DNA of 64,000 bases from Paracentrotus lividus (taxonomy: Eukaryota > Echinodermata > Echinoidea > Camarodonta > Echinidae), in contig CALNVZ010000218.1 of assembly GCA_940671915.1 (NCBI GenBank), positions 39,484,861-39,548,860 of the forward strand, in the 5' to 3' direction. This document shows positions 36,700 through 49,709 of the stretch, piece by piece. The notes beneath the pieces were generated by a model. The model was not told the origin of the DNA and ran no database searches. It saw only the letters and a list, made by a program, of their open reading frames with translations. The first letter of the stretch is position 1. Every line of letters begins with the position of its first letter. The position numbers and the translations under genes are program-made.

Positions 36700-38005
36700 G
36701 GAAAGGATAGGGGAAATAGTGGAAGAGAAGTTTAGAGAAGGAGAAATAGAAGAGAAGTTTATAGGCGAGAGGAAAGGAGAAATAGGAAGAGAAGTTATGA
36801 GAGGAAAGGAGAAATAGAAGAGAAGTTATAGGAGAGGAAAGGAGAATAGAAGGAGAAGTTTATAGAGAGGAAAAGGAGAAATAGAAGAGAAGTTTATAGG
36901 AGAGGAAATGAGAAATAGAGAAGAAGTTTATATAGCGAGAGGAAAGGAGAAAGAATAGAAGAGAAGTTTATAGGAGAGGAAAGGAGAAATAGAAGAGAAT
37001 TAGAGTTTATAGCTAGGAGAGGAAAGGAGAAATAGAAGAGAAGTTTATAGGAGAGAAAGGAGAAATAGAAGAAAGTTATATAGGAGAGGAAAGGAGAAAT
37101 AGAAGAGAAGTTATAGGGAGAGGAAAGGAGAAATAGAAGAGAAGTTTTATAGGAGAGGAAAGGAGAAATAGAAGAGAAGTTTATAGGAGAGGAAAGGAGA
37201 AATAGAAGAGAAGTTTATAGAGAGGAACGGGAGAAATAGAAGAGAAGTTTAATGAGGAGAGGAAAGGAGAAATAGAAGAGAAGTTTATACGAGAGGAAAG
37301 GAGAAATAGAAGAGAAGTTTTAAGGAGAGGAACGGAGAAATAGAAGAGAAGTTTATACGAGAGGAAAGGAGAAATAGAAGAGAAGTTTATAGGAGAGGAA
37401 AGGAGAAATAGAAGAGAAGTTTAAGGAGAGGAACGGAGAAATAGAAGAGAAGTTTATAGAGAGGAAAGGAGAAATAGAAGAGAAGTTTATAGGAGAGGAA
37501 AGGAGAAATAAGAAGAGAAGTTTATAGGAGAGGAAATGAGAATAGAAGAGAAGTTTATAGGAGAGGAAAGGAGAAATAGAAGAGAAGTTTATAGGAGAGG
37601 AAAGGAGAAATAGAGAAGAAAGTAAAGTGAGGAGAGAAGAAATAGAAGAAAAGTTATGAAGAAGAGAGGGGAATAGAAGAGAAGTTTATAGGAAAGGAAA
37701 GGAGAAAGAAAGAGAAGTATTATAGGAAGGAAAGGAGAAATAGAAAAGAAGTTTATAGGAGAGGAAAAGAGAAATATAAGAGAAGTTTATACGAGAGGAA
37801 AAGGAGAAATAGAAGACAAGTTTATAGGAGAGGAAAGGAGAAATAGAGAGAAGTTTATAGGAAAGGAAAGGAGAAATAGAAGAGAAGTTATATAGGAGAG
37901 GAAAGGAGAAATAGAAAAGAAGTTTATAGGAGGAAAGGAGAAATAGAAAAGAAGTTTATAGGAGAGGAAAGGAGAAATAGAAAAAAAAGTTTATAGGAAG
38001 GACAC
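36700..38005. repeat. 1.3-kb purine minisatellite, 34-bp unit, about 38 copies
   Basis: The unit begins AGGAGAGGAAAGGAGAAATA and continues GAAGAGAAGTTTAT. Most copies match well, but many differ by one inserted or missing base. The T-containing GTTTAT step breaks an otherwise all-purine strand. Confidence 0.95.
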
Positions 38006-38112
38006 AAAAAGATTAAGAGAGAATGTAGTGAAGAATAGATTTGATCAAATTTGCTCATATTGTCCCAATGACACAAATAATAATTATTATGTTCGTGTAT
38101 GATACAATGCAA

Positions 38113-40736
38113 GATTTATGCTACAGTCACCAGAAACTTATGTTGAGTTACGTCCGGTTGCCGTCCAAAAATTATTTTATTTTCTGCGGTTCGCACGGAT
38201 GCGGGAAGTCAGGGGGGTGCGGAGGGTGCGAACGCACCCTCTTCAGACCAAAAAAAAAAAAAAAAAAAAAAAGAAGAGAGAGAGAGAGAGAGAGAGAGAA
38301 GAAAAGGGGTGGTGAGAGCGAACAAAATATATATACATAGCTCTAACTGGTCGTCGTCGGGGAGGGGGTGCGTTGATTGGGGGGGGGGGGTTACAAATCG
38401 GTGCCGCTTGTTTCGAACACCGGTGTCTTTGAAGACTAACCGGCACCACTAAATTAGAAATGTGATATTAGCGTATAAAAACTTATTAAGTTCTAGTATT
38501 TTGCTCGCCCGCTCTTTGGACATCATTTTCCAGCAGCCGACCCGTATCTCCCAAATTACGCAATTTTCTCTCGCTTCGGGCTCAAAACTTTTTTTTTTTA
38601 TTTCTAAGGATGACAACATCTTCTTTTAAGATAAAAATACAAATACATTTAATGATTCTTAAAAATTTTGCGGCTCGCTCTTCGCGCTCATAACCAAAAA
38701 ATAAGACAATGAATAAACAAATTCTTTCTTTAAATAGATATACTTATGTAGAAAGCTTTTGCTCTCGCTTCGTGTTGGTATGCTTATAAAATGAATTATC
38801 ATTTCCAGAAAAGTATTTTGATATAGACCATTACTTAATAGGATTTAATTTCGCTCGCGCTTCGCGCTCGTATTTTGCTAAAGGGTGGTGATTATAAAGT
38901 CGTTATAAGGCAAATTTTCCAGTTTGCGCTTCGCGCTAGTAAGCCAAATATTAGACAATGATCAAACAAAATATTCTGACTTCAGGTCGCTAATTATATA
39001 TGTAGAAAACTTTCCACTTGCGCTTCGCGCTCGTATGTTTATATCATAAAAGACTTATCATCACGTTCAGAAGGGATATTCAGATATTTATTTAGACCAT
39101 TAAAGAACAGATCTGTTAATCAAGAAGTAAGGCACACAATATGTGTGAAATACAATGCCTTCATGTCGCAAAATTTTCAGCTCGCGCTTCGCGCTCGCAA
39201 ACAATAAACAAAACAATGACTATACGAAATTTTTCTTCCAAGTCGCTATGCAGTAAACTTTCCTCTTTGGCTTCGCGCTCATATGTTTACATCATAAGGG
39301 GGCTTGGTGCAGGGGGCGCTGTGCCCCCTCTCCCACTTTTTCATCCATCCTAAAAGTTCCCCTTTTCGTTATCAAAAAGTGCCTTTTTTAGTTAAAAAGG
39401 GCCCTTATACTAAAAAAAAAAGGCACTCTTGGTACTGAAAAGTACCCTTCCTTCTTCACAATTTCTTTTTCCAAACCCAAAATTTTCCCCTCGGTCGCTA
39501 CGCGACCTTGCATTAATGATAATAATTATAATAAAAGGATCGCCAAGCAATACGCATGAAACCAATCACCCCTTGCTGCTGGAGGCAACTTGTGAAAGAG
39601 TATTGTCAAAAGCATTGGCCTATTATATAATGATGGAGGGGCTTTGGGATAGATCACTCTAAACGTATTATTTAAATGCCCTTTTTAGCGCCTATATTTT
39701 AAAAATCAATTAAAACAAGTAAATCTATTTGCAATCAGTATTTATCATGGGGGCAATTGAGCCACGCTTTGCTTTGAATGTAACATAAAACTTTAAATGT
39801 TCCTTCAACTTCAAAATCTACACTACACTTTTAAAAGGGGGCACTTTTAATGTCTTAAAACCCAAAAATTTTCCTGCTCGGTCGCTTTGCGACCTCACCT
39901 ATGTATAACGAAGTTAGAACCAATATCCCCATGCTGGAGACAAATCTTGTGAAGGGGTCTTGTCTGAAATCAGAAGCATTGGCAAAGTTGTGAGGCCAGG
40001 GTCGGAAGGCAGTAGCGTACGCAGACCGAAGTCACAAAGGAAAGTACCGGGCCCATGCGTAAACATAATAGAGCCGCTTTTGTCCCGAGACAATTGGGCC
40101 CGAGAAATGCATTCAATTCGATTTTCTTGGATCCGTGCCTGGAAAGGGGGAGGGGGCTTGGTGCCTGCGGCCCACAAAATCTTCAAAGCGAAAATGGGTC
40201 ACATTTTTCATTTTTCTCGCGCTCCAACCGGATTTATCTAACAAAAATTTCAATCCGGTAACTAATTCAATCATTAGGGTATAGTGGTTTATAGGGCAAA
40301 TTAATTTCCATTTGTTTAGCTCAAAATTATATTTAATAATGCAGAATTAACACCTTTTTAGCTAAAAAATTTCCGCTCGCGCTTGGGGCTGGCATTAATT
40401 TTCAATTCTAAAAGTATGCTTGAAAACAAGCAAACAAACTACGCCACAAAGACTATGAACAGCATAAATCAAAATACAAATTTTCTTCCCAGCCTGTGAC
40501 CCCCCACTTTCAAATTCATTCCGCCGCCTCTGCTTCACTCCCAAAAAATCATCCTCCGGAACGCACCCCCCTTGAAAAAAAAAGCTGGTGACGGCACTGC
40601 TTCCCGTCATAGTCCGCATTGGAAATAGTGATAATTTCGTTCATCCAGTAAAGCAACGAAATATATAAGAAATGATAGATCAGAAGATGAAATAAGATTA
40701 AAACAACACAAAGTGTGTGACTGCAGCATTGCATAA
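38113..40736. mobile_element. MITE (ATGCTACAGTCAC TIR) split by a 2.4-kb insertion
   Basis: The left end ATGCTACAGTCACCAG and an inverted right end GTGTGACTGCAGCAT match the termini of the 200-bp element at 43,362-43,562. The right-hand piece CGTCATAGTCCGCATTGGAA (40,605-40,625) also matches that copy's interior in inverse, so the material between about 38,185 and 40,600 looks inserted. Confidence 0.65.
38185..40600. mobile_element. Inserted element rich in CGCGCTTCGCGC motifs
   Basis: Bounded by a GGGGGGTGCG segment at left and inverted CGCACCCCCC at right, with a possible hAT-like GCAGTGCCGTCACC end on the right. It contains full or degraded CTCGCGCTTCGCGCTC motifs at about 38,565, 38,675, 38,850, 38,920, 39,018, 39,180 and 40,375, and GGTCGCTACGCGACC at 39,492. 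No transposase was recognised. The same motif fills the insertion at 59,192-60,785. Confidence 0.6.
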
Positions 40737-40820
40737 ACCTTTTGATGATCGTCACAAAGCAAGCGATGTCTTCTTCACTTGTAAGTTGTAGTTTTATTGG
40801 TTATTTTACTAGTTTTATTA

Positions 40821-40852
<32 letters not shown>

Positions 40853-41678
40853 GGTCTCCGAACGGATTTTTTGGCAAATCATATAAACAGGATTGGGGTA
40901 TTATTTTATATTATTGGACGAAAATATAGTAAACCACAACGAACGATTTTTTTTCCCTGCTCTCCTAAAACTTTAGACGAGCTTTAAAATGTCTCCCTCT
41001 CCCATTCTCTCTTTATCCGCATTAGGGGCGACCCCCCTCCTAGGTGCGCGCCGCCAACAAACTCTCATAGCCGACAACTCCTTTAGAGCACCGTTTCAAA
41101 AAGCAAACAATAGCCGGTTATTTCACCGCTAGTTCCTTTGAAACATTTGAAAGACGTACGAGTCATGTACCTACAATGTCCGCGTTTTTTCTTTTGATGA
41201 GAATGTTTTTTGAAAGTGTGACTCCCTCTTACTTAACGCTGAGAATAATATTACTCATATCGTTATCATCTATCCCTGCAACTAAGTTGCACAAAACTAC
41301 ACACGCGCATACAGGTTGCGCCGTACATGAAGTCCGGAAGTAAAGGGTATCAGATGTTAGCATTCACATACGCCTCCTGTGTTTGAAACCATCCATTATA
41401 AAGCCTTCAAAAGCTCATACTTTTATTCCATTCTCTTGTTTTCAAGGGAATATTCTTTTGACGTTTAATCAAAAGATCACGTCTAGTTTTCCTGGTTTAA
41501 TATAGAATTAATTTCTCATTAAACTCTGATTTGTTGTCTCGATCCGAGCCGATAAGGTGATTTCCCCCTATGGACAGTAAGATAGAAATATGATTTTAAT
41601 ATTGGAAATTTAATTGTGGTTATTTAATTTATGTTGTAGTCTTGTAATTTGAGCATATAGGCGCATAGTAGAGATATA

Positions 41679-42663
41679 TACACTGTTAGCCATAAAGGTG
41701 GAATATTTTTTCTGGTTCCAACGACGTTATGTTGCTCCGGCTTTAATTTCTTGAATGTGTTGGTCACCGCTTTCATTTTCCGGGATCCTGGCTATAATCT
41801 TGGACGTCCCTCAACTGAACCCTTTCCGGGGATTTTTCTTCCAAAAAGTTTGCCACCCCCCGAAGATGGCCATTTTCGTCAATTTTCTTATTTTTGGGAC
41901 CCCTTTTTGTTTACGCGACCCACCAAGGTGCCCTCAGTCCTACCCCAAAAGACACAATGGAGGTGTAGAAGTTAAATCTAGTTATATATGGTTACAGGCT
42001 CGACTCTTTTGTCTAGGGGAGGGTCAAAATTTATTTTGATTGGGGTTCAACATTGAATTTATTCATTTTTACACCATAGAAATTTCTATCTTCCCTACTT
42101 TGTATTGTAAAATATCAGCTAAACATAAATCAAAATGAAATATCATCAATATTTACCATTTACAACCTTGTCATCAAGGCTAAAAAAAAAATTAGGGGGA
42201 AATGATGATAATCAAGGGTTAAAGGTTGTTTTTAATTTCTTTTGTTTTTAGCATAAAGGTGGTATAAAATAATATATAACATATTTAAAAATTTTCAACA
42301 ATCACACTTTTTATTTCAACCCCTCCCCTAGACAAGAGACCCAAGCCTTTCCCCTTAAATCTAGATTTAACTCAAAAACCAATATAAGCAGTACATTTTA
42401 GACGTGTTTCCTGGGGTAGGACTGAGGGGGGCTTGATCAGCCGGGTAAACAAAATGAGGAAAAATGACAAAAATGGGCATTATGGGGGTTGACAAAACTT
42501 TTCTGGAAAAAAATCTCCGTGAAGGGTTGGGAGAATGTTCAAAATATAGCCAGGGTCCCGAAAAGTAAAAGCAGGGACAAACAAGAACAAGAAATTAAAG
42601 CCGGAGCAAAATCATGTCGCTATAGCGGCAAAAAAATATTCCACCTTTATGACGGACAATGTA
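41679..42663. mobile_element. Tc1-like foldback element with arms of about 380 bp
   Basis: TA-CACTGTTAGCCATAAAGG then TGGAATATTTTT at left is inverted at the right end (42,631-42,663), with TA on both sides. The two arms match over roughly 380 bp each (41,681-42,060 against 42,290-42,661), for example CTCAGTCCTACCCC against GGGGTAGGACTGAG. The TIR start and TA duplication suggest Tc1/mariner-type mobilisation. The small frames inside show no transposase. Confidence 0.8.
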
Positions 42664-43361
42664 TTTTGACAGTCGCACTTCAAATCAAATAATTTTTTAC
42701 GTTAAAGTTATATGAAAATTTTATTTCATGACACAAAAGTACAATTTAATGAACATTATGAATTCAGCCACTGATAATCAGTGCATACTACAAACTCTCT
42801 AAATGTCTAAAATTAATTCATTCAGTAAGAGAGATTCGTTAAAAAAATACAACAATAAACTCAAAGAGTCAACATAGTACTAAGTGATCAAGGTAAAATA
42901 CTTCATAATCACCAAGAATGCAAATTAACATAATCAATTTTACTGAACAAAACTTGATTAATTTTCACATTCAGAGTAAATTATATTGCACACTTTAACA
43001 AAGAATAGACAGTATGGATGAATAATGTAAATATTATGAACGACAAAAACACAATCTAGAATTCATTAAGTGAAACTTTGCTCCATGATCACACAAAAAT
43101 CAGCCATCGAGTTGACATTAAACAACGAATGTAATAATATTTCAGGAAGTTAGGCAGAATATAATGCCATTGTGATTTAGACATGGAAACTCCTCGCAAT
43201 ATTTTATAGTGCATTCATTTCAAAGTAAATTGATTAAACAATGGTGAGAACTTTATTCAATCATGTCGAGCTCCGGTCAAGGATCAAAAACATTGATAAA
43301 GTTTGGGAACCACATTAGATTGAAAATTTCTTTGTCCAAAAATATTTTCCAGATTGAATCA
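42664..43361. other. Intergenic, no feature recognised
   Basis: AT-rich; neither exons nor paired ends seen. Confidence 0.5.
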
Positions 43362-43562
43362 ATGCTACAGTCATACAGACACTTATGTGTTTAGTTGCGT
43401 TTTTGTTGTTTTATTGAATGAACGAAATGATAACTATTTCCATTGCTGATTATGACGAGAAGGCATTCGTGGGGATCCGCAGGGGGAAAAAAAGAAGGAA
43501 TTTTTGAACGCAACGCCGGACGTAAATTAACTCAACGTAAGTGTCTATGTGATTGTAGCATA
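43362..43562. mobile_element. 200-bp MITE (ATGCTACAGTCA TIR)
   Basis: ATGCTACAGTCATACAGACA is inverted at the right end as GTGTCTATGTGATTGTAGCA. Inner TIR blocks around TTGCGTT and AACGCAACG also pair. It is the undisrupted relative of the element at 38,113-40,736. Confidence 0.75.
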
Positions 43563-44789
43563 AGGGAGTTTTCACTATAGACGTTCACAAAAAATACTGA
43601 ACATTACTTTAAAATATGGAAATACTTGTACATTATTTGGTTGTTTTAATTTTTCACATGATATCAATGCTTCTATATTTTATAAATATTTATAAAAGGT
43701 GGATTAGAGTTTAGGTTGGAAATAAATTACATTATAGGACGCGACATCAATTATCATACAAAATAATGTTTACATTTACATAAAATTTGATAACCAGAAA
43801 GTCGGTGACCCCTAATTCTAGTCTAAGAATACCGTACTATATATTAGAAGAAAGAAATAATTTCAAGTTTTATTTTATTTTCCAATTATGGATAGAGCAA
43901 ACCCTAACATATCATTATCCGAATGAAATATTGTAAACGACATGACATTTGTGTAATGGATACGACCAAGGAATCTAAAAAAACACAAACAAAATCAGTC
44001 GCATTGTAAGAACAAATTTATAGTAACATAACATCATAATAATATGAATTAAATTATTAAAAGTGTAGTTTTATGGCATGGAACCAAATTAGAAACAATT
44101 AAAATAATAATGGTGACTTTTTTTGTTTTCTGTTGATGATATTTCAACGAGACTTACAAAAGCCCCAAATCTGCTTAATACCACACGTACAAGGCGCAGA
44201 TGTGCAAAAGAGAAACATATCACATAAAATAAATCTGTGACTTCATTCCTAAGCACAATTCGTAAGCTTTGAACAACCATGAAAATCATTTAGATAAGAT
44301 ATAGTTATAAAAATTGCAAATGGCAGTGAATGAGTCTAGTTGAAGTATTAAGTTACACAAATATCATAGGATAAAACGAGTTCTAGTCTTCTAATATTCC
44401 GTCCATTATTTCCAGTTGAGTAGAACTTCAAAATGGAGGCACATCGAGCCCTCCAGTTATTTATGGAAATAGCAGCAAAGTAGCACTCATACAAAATAAC
44501 ATTATACAATTACTTCATTATCTTTATGGGGTGATAAGGCCAAATTTGGGTGAAAAATAATATTTTTGATTAATTTCCAGGTATTCATTGATTCAAGTAA
44601 GGTCCTGTCTAAATCTCAGCTCTCTTACCCCCAAAATGAAGCCACCACAGCATTTCAAAGAAAGGCAATCCCATAGGTCATAGTGTGTAGGCTGCCATGC
44701 ATGTTTTTTGTCACTCTCCTGAACATATCACATTCTTGAGAGATCAGGTTTTGTCACCCTACCGGCCGACGATATAACCGTGATTACAG
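43563..44789. other. Intergenic, no feature recognised
   Basis: AT-rich; neither exons nor paired ends seen. Confidence 0.5.
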
Positions 44790-45885
44790 TTAAAGCTCGT
44801 TGTTCCGAAGGTTCATTTGTCCCAAGGTTCGTTATTCCGAAGGTTCGTCTGTCCATACACGTAAATTTACTATACGTGGATGTTCGTTTGTCCGAAAACG
44901 AAATAAGGTTCGTTGGTCCGAACATTTGATGCATTATACCGAGTGAGTAAAAAAAAACTTTACACCTAGAAAAATGTCAATAAAAAGGAAACCAATTTAT
45001 AAGCCCTAAATTATTTTACATATTCTGAAAGAGTAACTCCTCCCGCATCTTCTGGTACCATTTTTGTGTGGTATGTCTTTACGCTTTGATGAACATGACG
45101 CATTGTTTGCGAACATGCAAATTTCGTATTGTGCCAGGGTGGGGATGAAATTGAAACAACAAAAGCTGACAAAAAAGCAACTCCATTATGAGTAAAATAG
45201 CATAACTTTTTAACGAAAATGTCTTCCACTTAATAACTTGGCAGGGGTGTTGTTACACATATTGACTACATTCTGTATGAAAATCAGATAAATCTGTAGA
45301 CTCAGGCATGAGTGAGCACACGTCAAAGACAAAATAATCTCTTTTCAAAAGTATTAGGAAGCCTTTTTAGCTCTGTCAGTGGCAATCTACTCTTTGATGT
45401 GTACTCATTCGTGCATTACTTGATGAGTCAATCTAATTTTCATACAAAATAGCCAATATGTGTACCAACACCCCTGCCAAGTCATTAAGCGGAAGACATT
45501 TTCGTTAAAAAGTTATGCTATTTTATTCATGATGGAGTTGCTTTTCGTCAGCTTTTGTTGTTTCAATTTCATCCACACCCTGGCACAATACGAAATTGAC
45601 ATGTTCGCAAACAATGCGTCGTGTTCATCCAAGCGTAAAGACATACCACACAAAAATGGTACCAGAAGATGCGGGAGGAGTTACTCTTTCAGAATATGTA
45701 AAATAATTTAGGGTTTATAAATTGGTTTTCTTTTTATTGACATTTTTCTAGGTGTAAAGTTTTTTTTTTACTCACTTGTTTGTCCAAATGTTCATTCGTC
45801 CAAAAATGAAATAGGAATCATCAAACTTTTCGGACTAATGAACCCTATTTCATTTTCGGACAAATGAACCTTCATAGAAACCAGC
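44790..45885. mobile_element. Foldback element with GGTTCGTTNTTCCGAA end repeats
   Basis: Inner arms of roughly 330 bp (44,940-45,290 and 45,430-45,775) are close inverted copies, sharing for instance GAGTAACTCCTCCCGCATCT and its inverse. Outside them are iterated GGTTCGTTTGTCCGAA-type phrases, direct at left (44,800-44,925) and inverted at right (45,780-45,880). Frames in the arms on both strands are by-products of the inverted repeat. Confidence 0.8.
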
Positions 45886-46244
45886 TGCACCCATTATTAC
45901 AATGGAGAAATAGTACTTTAGTAATAATAATAATCATAATATATTTTACCATTTTCTTCCATGGTATTACATGAAGACTAGAGAATTACATTATCACGAC
46001 GGGGGCTCATAATAGTTAGCGACGCTATATGCGTAAGTCTAAAGAGGCGGTCTAGGAGAGAAATTAATCGTATATCACAAGTCATAACGAGTTTTTTTAT
46101 CATGGTGGGAAGGAGCAGAATTATAAAAGCTTGACAAATTATTAAACTAAAAACAAATTTACGCCATATTCACTTGGGGTATTACTTTTCTGTTGGGTAT
46201 ACTTCAATTATTGAACCCCAAAGCCTCTTGATCTATCAGATAGC

Positions 46245-46925
46245 TTAACCCTAAAAGGGCCGGAGTTGTTGTTGTTGTTTTTCTAATCAACTTATGGGCA
46301 AGGGGGAGAGCAGATTCCGCCAACTGAGATCTCGGCTGTCGACCGCGCGATTGCGACGAAAATCGCCACGCACGTCACCCAGGACGTAATCTTCAAAATG
46401 GCATAGTCAAATGTTCCAATTTTTTATTTTTTTTATTATTTTTTTTTGTATTAATTAATTATGCTAATATGTATAAATTTACACTTATTCATTAAATAAA
46501 GCTCCAAATCTGCTAACTTTTAATTTATAAACTTTTGGAACATTCAGATGAAATGAATAAAAAAAAAAAATCCATATTAAATTTCATTTCTTTCGTATTT
46601 CACTGCTTTTTTTTTTTTCTTACCTATTTCTTTGTTTTCTATTGTTTTTACGATGAGAATTGTCGGCGACATTATCACGACCACAAAGAACCAAAAACTA
46701 ATTGATTTGAAGTAGTAAAAGCAAAAATAATCACACATTTATGAATATTGACTTGAAATACATTTGTATTGGATTTGTACACGAAATCTTTAGAACCGCG
46801 TACCCGGACGTCGCAAATTTGGTCATGAAAGTTGCGCGAGACTTGACAGCTTTATGCATTATCGAGATCTTGCAAGAATCGTCGGGGGGGGGGGGCGGAA
46901 TCCGCCCCAGACCTTTTAGGGTTAA
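46245..46925. mobile_element. piggyBac-like MITE
   Basis: TTAA-CCCTAAAAGGGCCGG at 46,245 and inverted AGACCTTTTAGGG-TTAA ending 46,925. A TTAA duplication with CCC...GGG ends is the piggyBac hallmark. TCCGCC and GGCGGA flank the inside of the ends. No transposase. Confidence 0.8.
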
Positions 46926-47653
46926 AATGAATTATTCGGAGAATGGGCGACATCCCTCCCAAACACGAGTGACAATAATTCTCATTAAAGTCATTATGCT
47001 CTTCATAAACTTCATGTTTAATATAAGAGCAAGCAGAAAGACTGTTTTACTCTACTGTTGGAGAAACTGGAATTTAAAAGGAGCTGCGATGCTCTTTTGC
47101 GGGTTCCTGTGAAAGAGCGGAAAACGTATGCCCGCGAAATCTGCCCACGCAGACAAATCATCTTAGAGTGTTTTGTGCGTGAAAGAATTTTCCCTATTTA
47201 TAACAACAAACTCCTTGTGTCATCCTATTTCATGGAAAACTAAGAGAACTTTTAAGTGAGTACGGAAATTCTTGAAAGATTTCAGGAGAATCTATAGTCA
47301 TGAAAAGTGATTAGACATTGCATGGGTGATTTTGACACCCACACCGCGAGAAGGATGGGTATTTAAACATGTCATCTTCTATTCTGAAACCCTACTTAAA
47401 AGTAACTAAGTTATAGGGCAAGCTCTGCTTTTTTTCAAGTCCCTCCGTTAAAAAAATATATTCATCAAACGTCATTTTTCATTGTACTGTTCAGTTCTTG
47501 CTTTCTCGTAACCTTGCTTATATTATTTTGAATTTATTATTGGGTGTGTTTATATTGAATGTTTATATTATTATGTTTATAAACGGAAATAAATTGAATC
47601 TTGAATGTTGAATCTTATTAGTACCATACATATACTTTGGTGTTTGTTTCGTA
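46926..47653. other. Downstream of the METTL24-like gene
   Basis: A sequence at 47,500-47,625 ends GGAAATAAATTGAATC followed by TTGAATGT-type repeats, like a + strand LINE tail. A minus-strand AATAAA at about 47,536-47,531 could serve the METTL24-like gene. Otherwise nothing recognised. Confidence 0.45.
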
Positions 47654-47968
47654 TCATCTCCATTCACTGTTAACCCAGCCTAGAGTGTAAGTACTGCTAA
47701 TGTTTGGCATCATTTGACCCAGGAATATAGACGGCTCAGTCTTGTCTTCGAAACTGTGGAATAATTGATAGCGCGCCCCCTGTAGTTCCTTGAGGACACT
47801 GTACCAGAATCGAATTACGTCACGACTTGACCCTTGAACCTCGAATCCACTCCAATTGAGATGAATATTGAAGAGGATCTGATGAATACGAGCTACGGTC
47901 CCATCCAGGAGGATGTTTTCTAGAACTTTCCACTCGGCGCTTTGAAGATCAGCACGTAGAATGTCCAC
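47654..47968 (-). CDS. mettl24: METTL24-like methyltransferase, last exon
   Basis: Starts after the acceptor TGTACAG (phase 0) and ends with TGA at 47,656-47,654, giving 104 residues. The opening VDILRADLQSAEW corresponds to the DILKxDxxxxEW block of METTL24-type and FkbM-like SAM-dependent methyltransferases. It is followed by LFNIHLNW and a C-terminal half with RFWYSVLKELQG and YQLFHSFED. The protein probably transfers a methyl group from SAM to an unknown substrate; METTL24 is predicted to be secreted or membrane-bound. It joins the exon ending at 48,663. The N-terminal third of the protein is not in the exons found. Confidence 0.75.
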   Translation of the reverse strand: MDILRADLQSAEWKVLENILLDGTVARIHQILFNIHLNWSGFEVQGSSRDVIRFWYSVLKELQGARYQLFHSFEDKTEPSIFLGQMMPNISSTYTLGWVNSEWR

Positions 47969-48388
47969 CTGTACAGTTGAGAAAAGATGCAATTTGACAT
48001 TGAAAAGAGGCATTTTATCTTATTTTACCTTTTGTTAATAATCGTTTTACATTGTAAAGCGAAATGTTATTCAGCTCTAGATCAGCACTGCCTTTGAAAT
48101 TTGAAAGTGAATAGGTTTTATCGAGCACTATCAATTGGCCGAATTGTGAAGAAAAAAATGGTAAAAAAGTACCAACACTTGGGAACCGCGTATAGAATAT
48201 CACAAATGTGACACAAGATTAATCTAAATAGCAAAAAGATAATAAACTCTAATAGAAGCCTTGAAAGACGCTTTGCTGCGCTGCATGATTCTGCCTATAA
48301 AATGTATTTCCATTTAACACCAGAATTACCATAGCTGGCGCTGTTGAACTGCCTTGTGATACCAACATACATTACCCCCCCCCCCCCC

Positions 48389-48410
48389 NNNNNNNNNNNN
48401 NNNNNNNNNN
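48389..48410. other. Assembly gap, 22 N
   Basis: Run of N directly after a 14-base C run, in the intron between the last two METTL24-like exons. Confidence 1.
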
Positions 48411-48662
48411 TCCCCATTCATCATGCTTATGTGATCAAACTAAGAGAGGCACTAATCGAGAAATCATATTGTTCCTTCAAAAAGTATTTACGCCAAATGT
48501 TTTTATTCGTATAGCGCTACCATAATTAAACAAGACATAGTAAGCACACATGTTCGGATTCGTATGTTATAATAAAAAGAGAAAATTTAAGATTTTGTTT
48601 AAGATCTCACTTTCTTTTATTTTTTTTTTCCTTTGTCTCACAGAAATGAAATGAAATCTTAC

Positions 48663-48921
48663 CGAGTCATGTCCAAGTTTTGTCATGATAGCAGAAAGTT
48701 TCCTCGGTTTCCATGGTGATTTGCCTTGACTCTCTATATTATCATCCCTCCAATCCAATGTCGTCTTGTGGAATACAATGTTCTCAGGAACTTCACCTAC
48801 GCCATGTTGCTTGCGTTCAGATATGATGTGCGCCCTCATGCGGCCACTAGGATCAAATACGTGCACCTCGCAACCTCTTTCTGCCATTTCCATTTCGAAT
48901 CGAATGTTTGAGGTTCGAGCT
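48663..48921 (-). CDS. mettl24: METTL24-like methyltransferase, SAM-binding exon
   Basis: Begins after TTGCTAG (entry completes a Gly codon, phase 2) and ends before GTAAGA, phase 0. The 86 residues include FEMEMAERGCEVHVFDPSG, where the acidic FDPS loop is the expected SAM-binding edge, and ENIVFHKTTLDW, matching the H-K-x-G-L-x-W block of the family. It ends at GHDS, which reads directly into VDIL of the next exon, as in METTL24 (KLGH-x-x-DIL). The A-start keeps the frame with the preceding exon's SFG. Confidence 0.8.
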
Positions 48922-49030
48922 CTAGCAATTGAGTAGAACGAAAAGTTTAGAGAGAAAAAGTTAATAATTATAAAAATCTGTAAAAACGTAGGGAGAAAAC
49001 TTAAGTAGGACATACTATATTCATGTGGTG

Positions 49031-49363
49031 TAGGCTCTGTTACGACCGGTAATGTCGCAGCGACGGATCATGTCACAAAAACGCATTATTTACGTCTGGG
49101 ACCAACATTTGACGTCACCATCCGAAAGTCGTGATTGTGATTCGAACCTCGGTCCGATTTTTATCAGTATGTCGGCCTATTTAGATAAAATAACGAAAAT
49201 CATTTGAATTGTTTACATTATGGAAAAGAAAATCAGCCAACAAACTGATGAGGATCGGACAGAGGTTCAAAGCTCAGTCACGTCTTTCGGATGGTGACGT
49301 CACAGGTTGGTCATAGACGTCAATAATGCGTTGGTTTGACATTACCGCTCGTAACAGGCCCTA
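49031..49363. mobile_element. MITE, CGGTAATGTCGC family, best copy
   Basis: TA-GGCTCTGTTACGACCGG then TAATGTCGC at left and inverted GACATTACCGCTCGTAACAG then GCCC-TA at right; 333 bp. Subterminal GACGTCACCATCCGAAAG and GATTCGAACCTCGGTCC also pair with the right side. It lies in an intron of the METTL24-like gene. Confidence 0.85.
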
Positions 49364-49709
49364 CACTTTATTTCATTTCATTTTTTATTTTTTTCAGTTG
49401 GCCCTTTTTCATCGGGTGTCCTTTTGGGGCGAGGATTTTCTATTTATTACAGCATAATAACATTTATTTTTGTCTGATATACATAACATAAAACGCTACG
49501 ATGTGTATTTGGGTGTTGCTTTTTTTTTTAATGAATCATGAGAAACACAATAATACAAATACGGCTGTTGGTTCTTTAAAATATTTCTATGGCTGCCCTC
49601 GAAAGTAATCATGCTTGTAAATCTTTCGGATTCACTTTCATTCGAAAAAAAATGACTACACATTAAGGTCAAATCTGATAATTTTACATTGACTTTTAAC
49701 CCTTCTTAC

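Noticed and set aside
45011-45711. Matching open frames on opposite strands with similar peptides
   Set aside because: Both are read from the two arms of one foldback element; the same peptide start appears at 57.6 kb in a transposon fragment.
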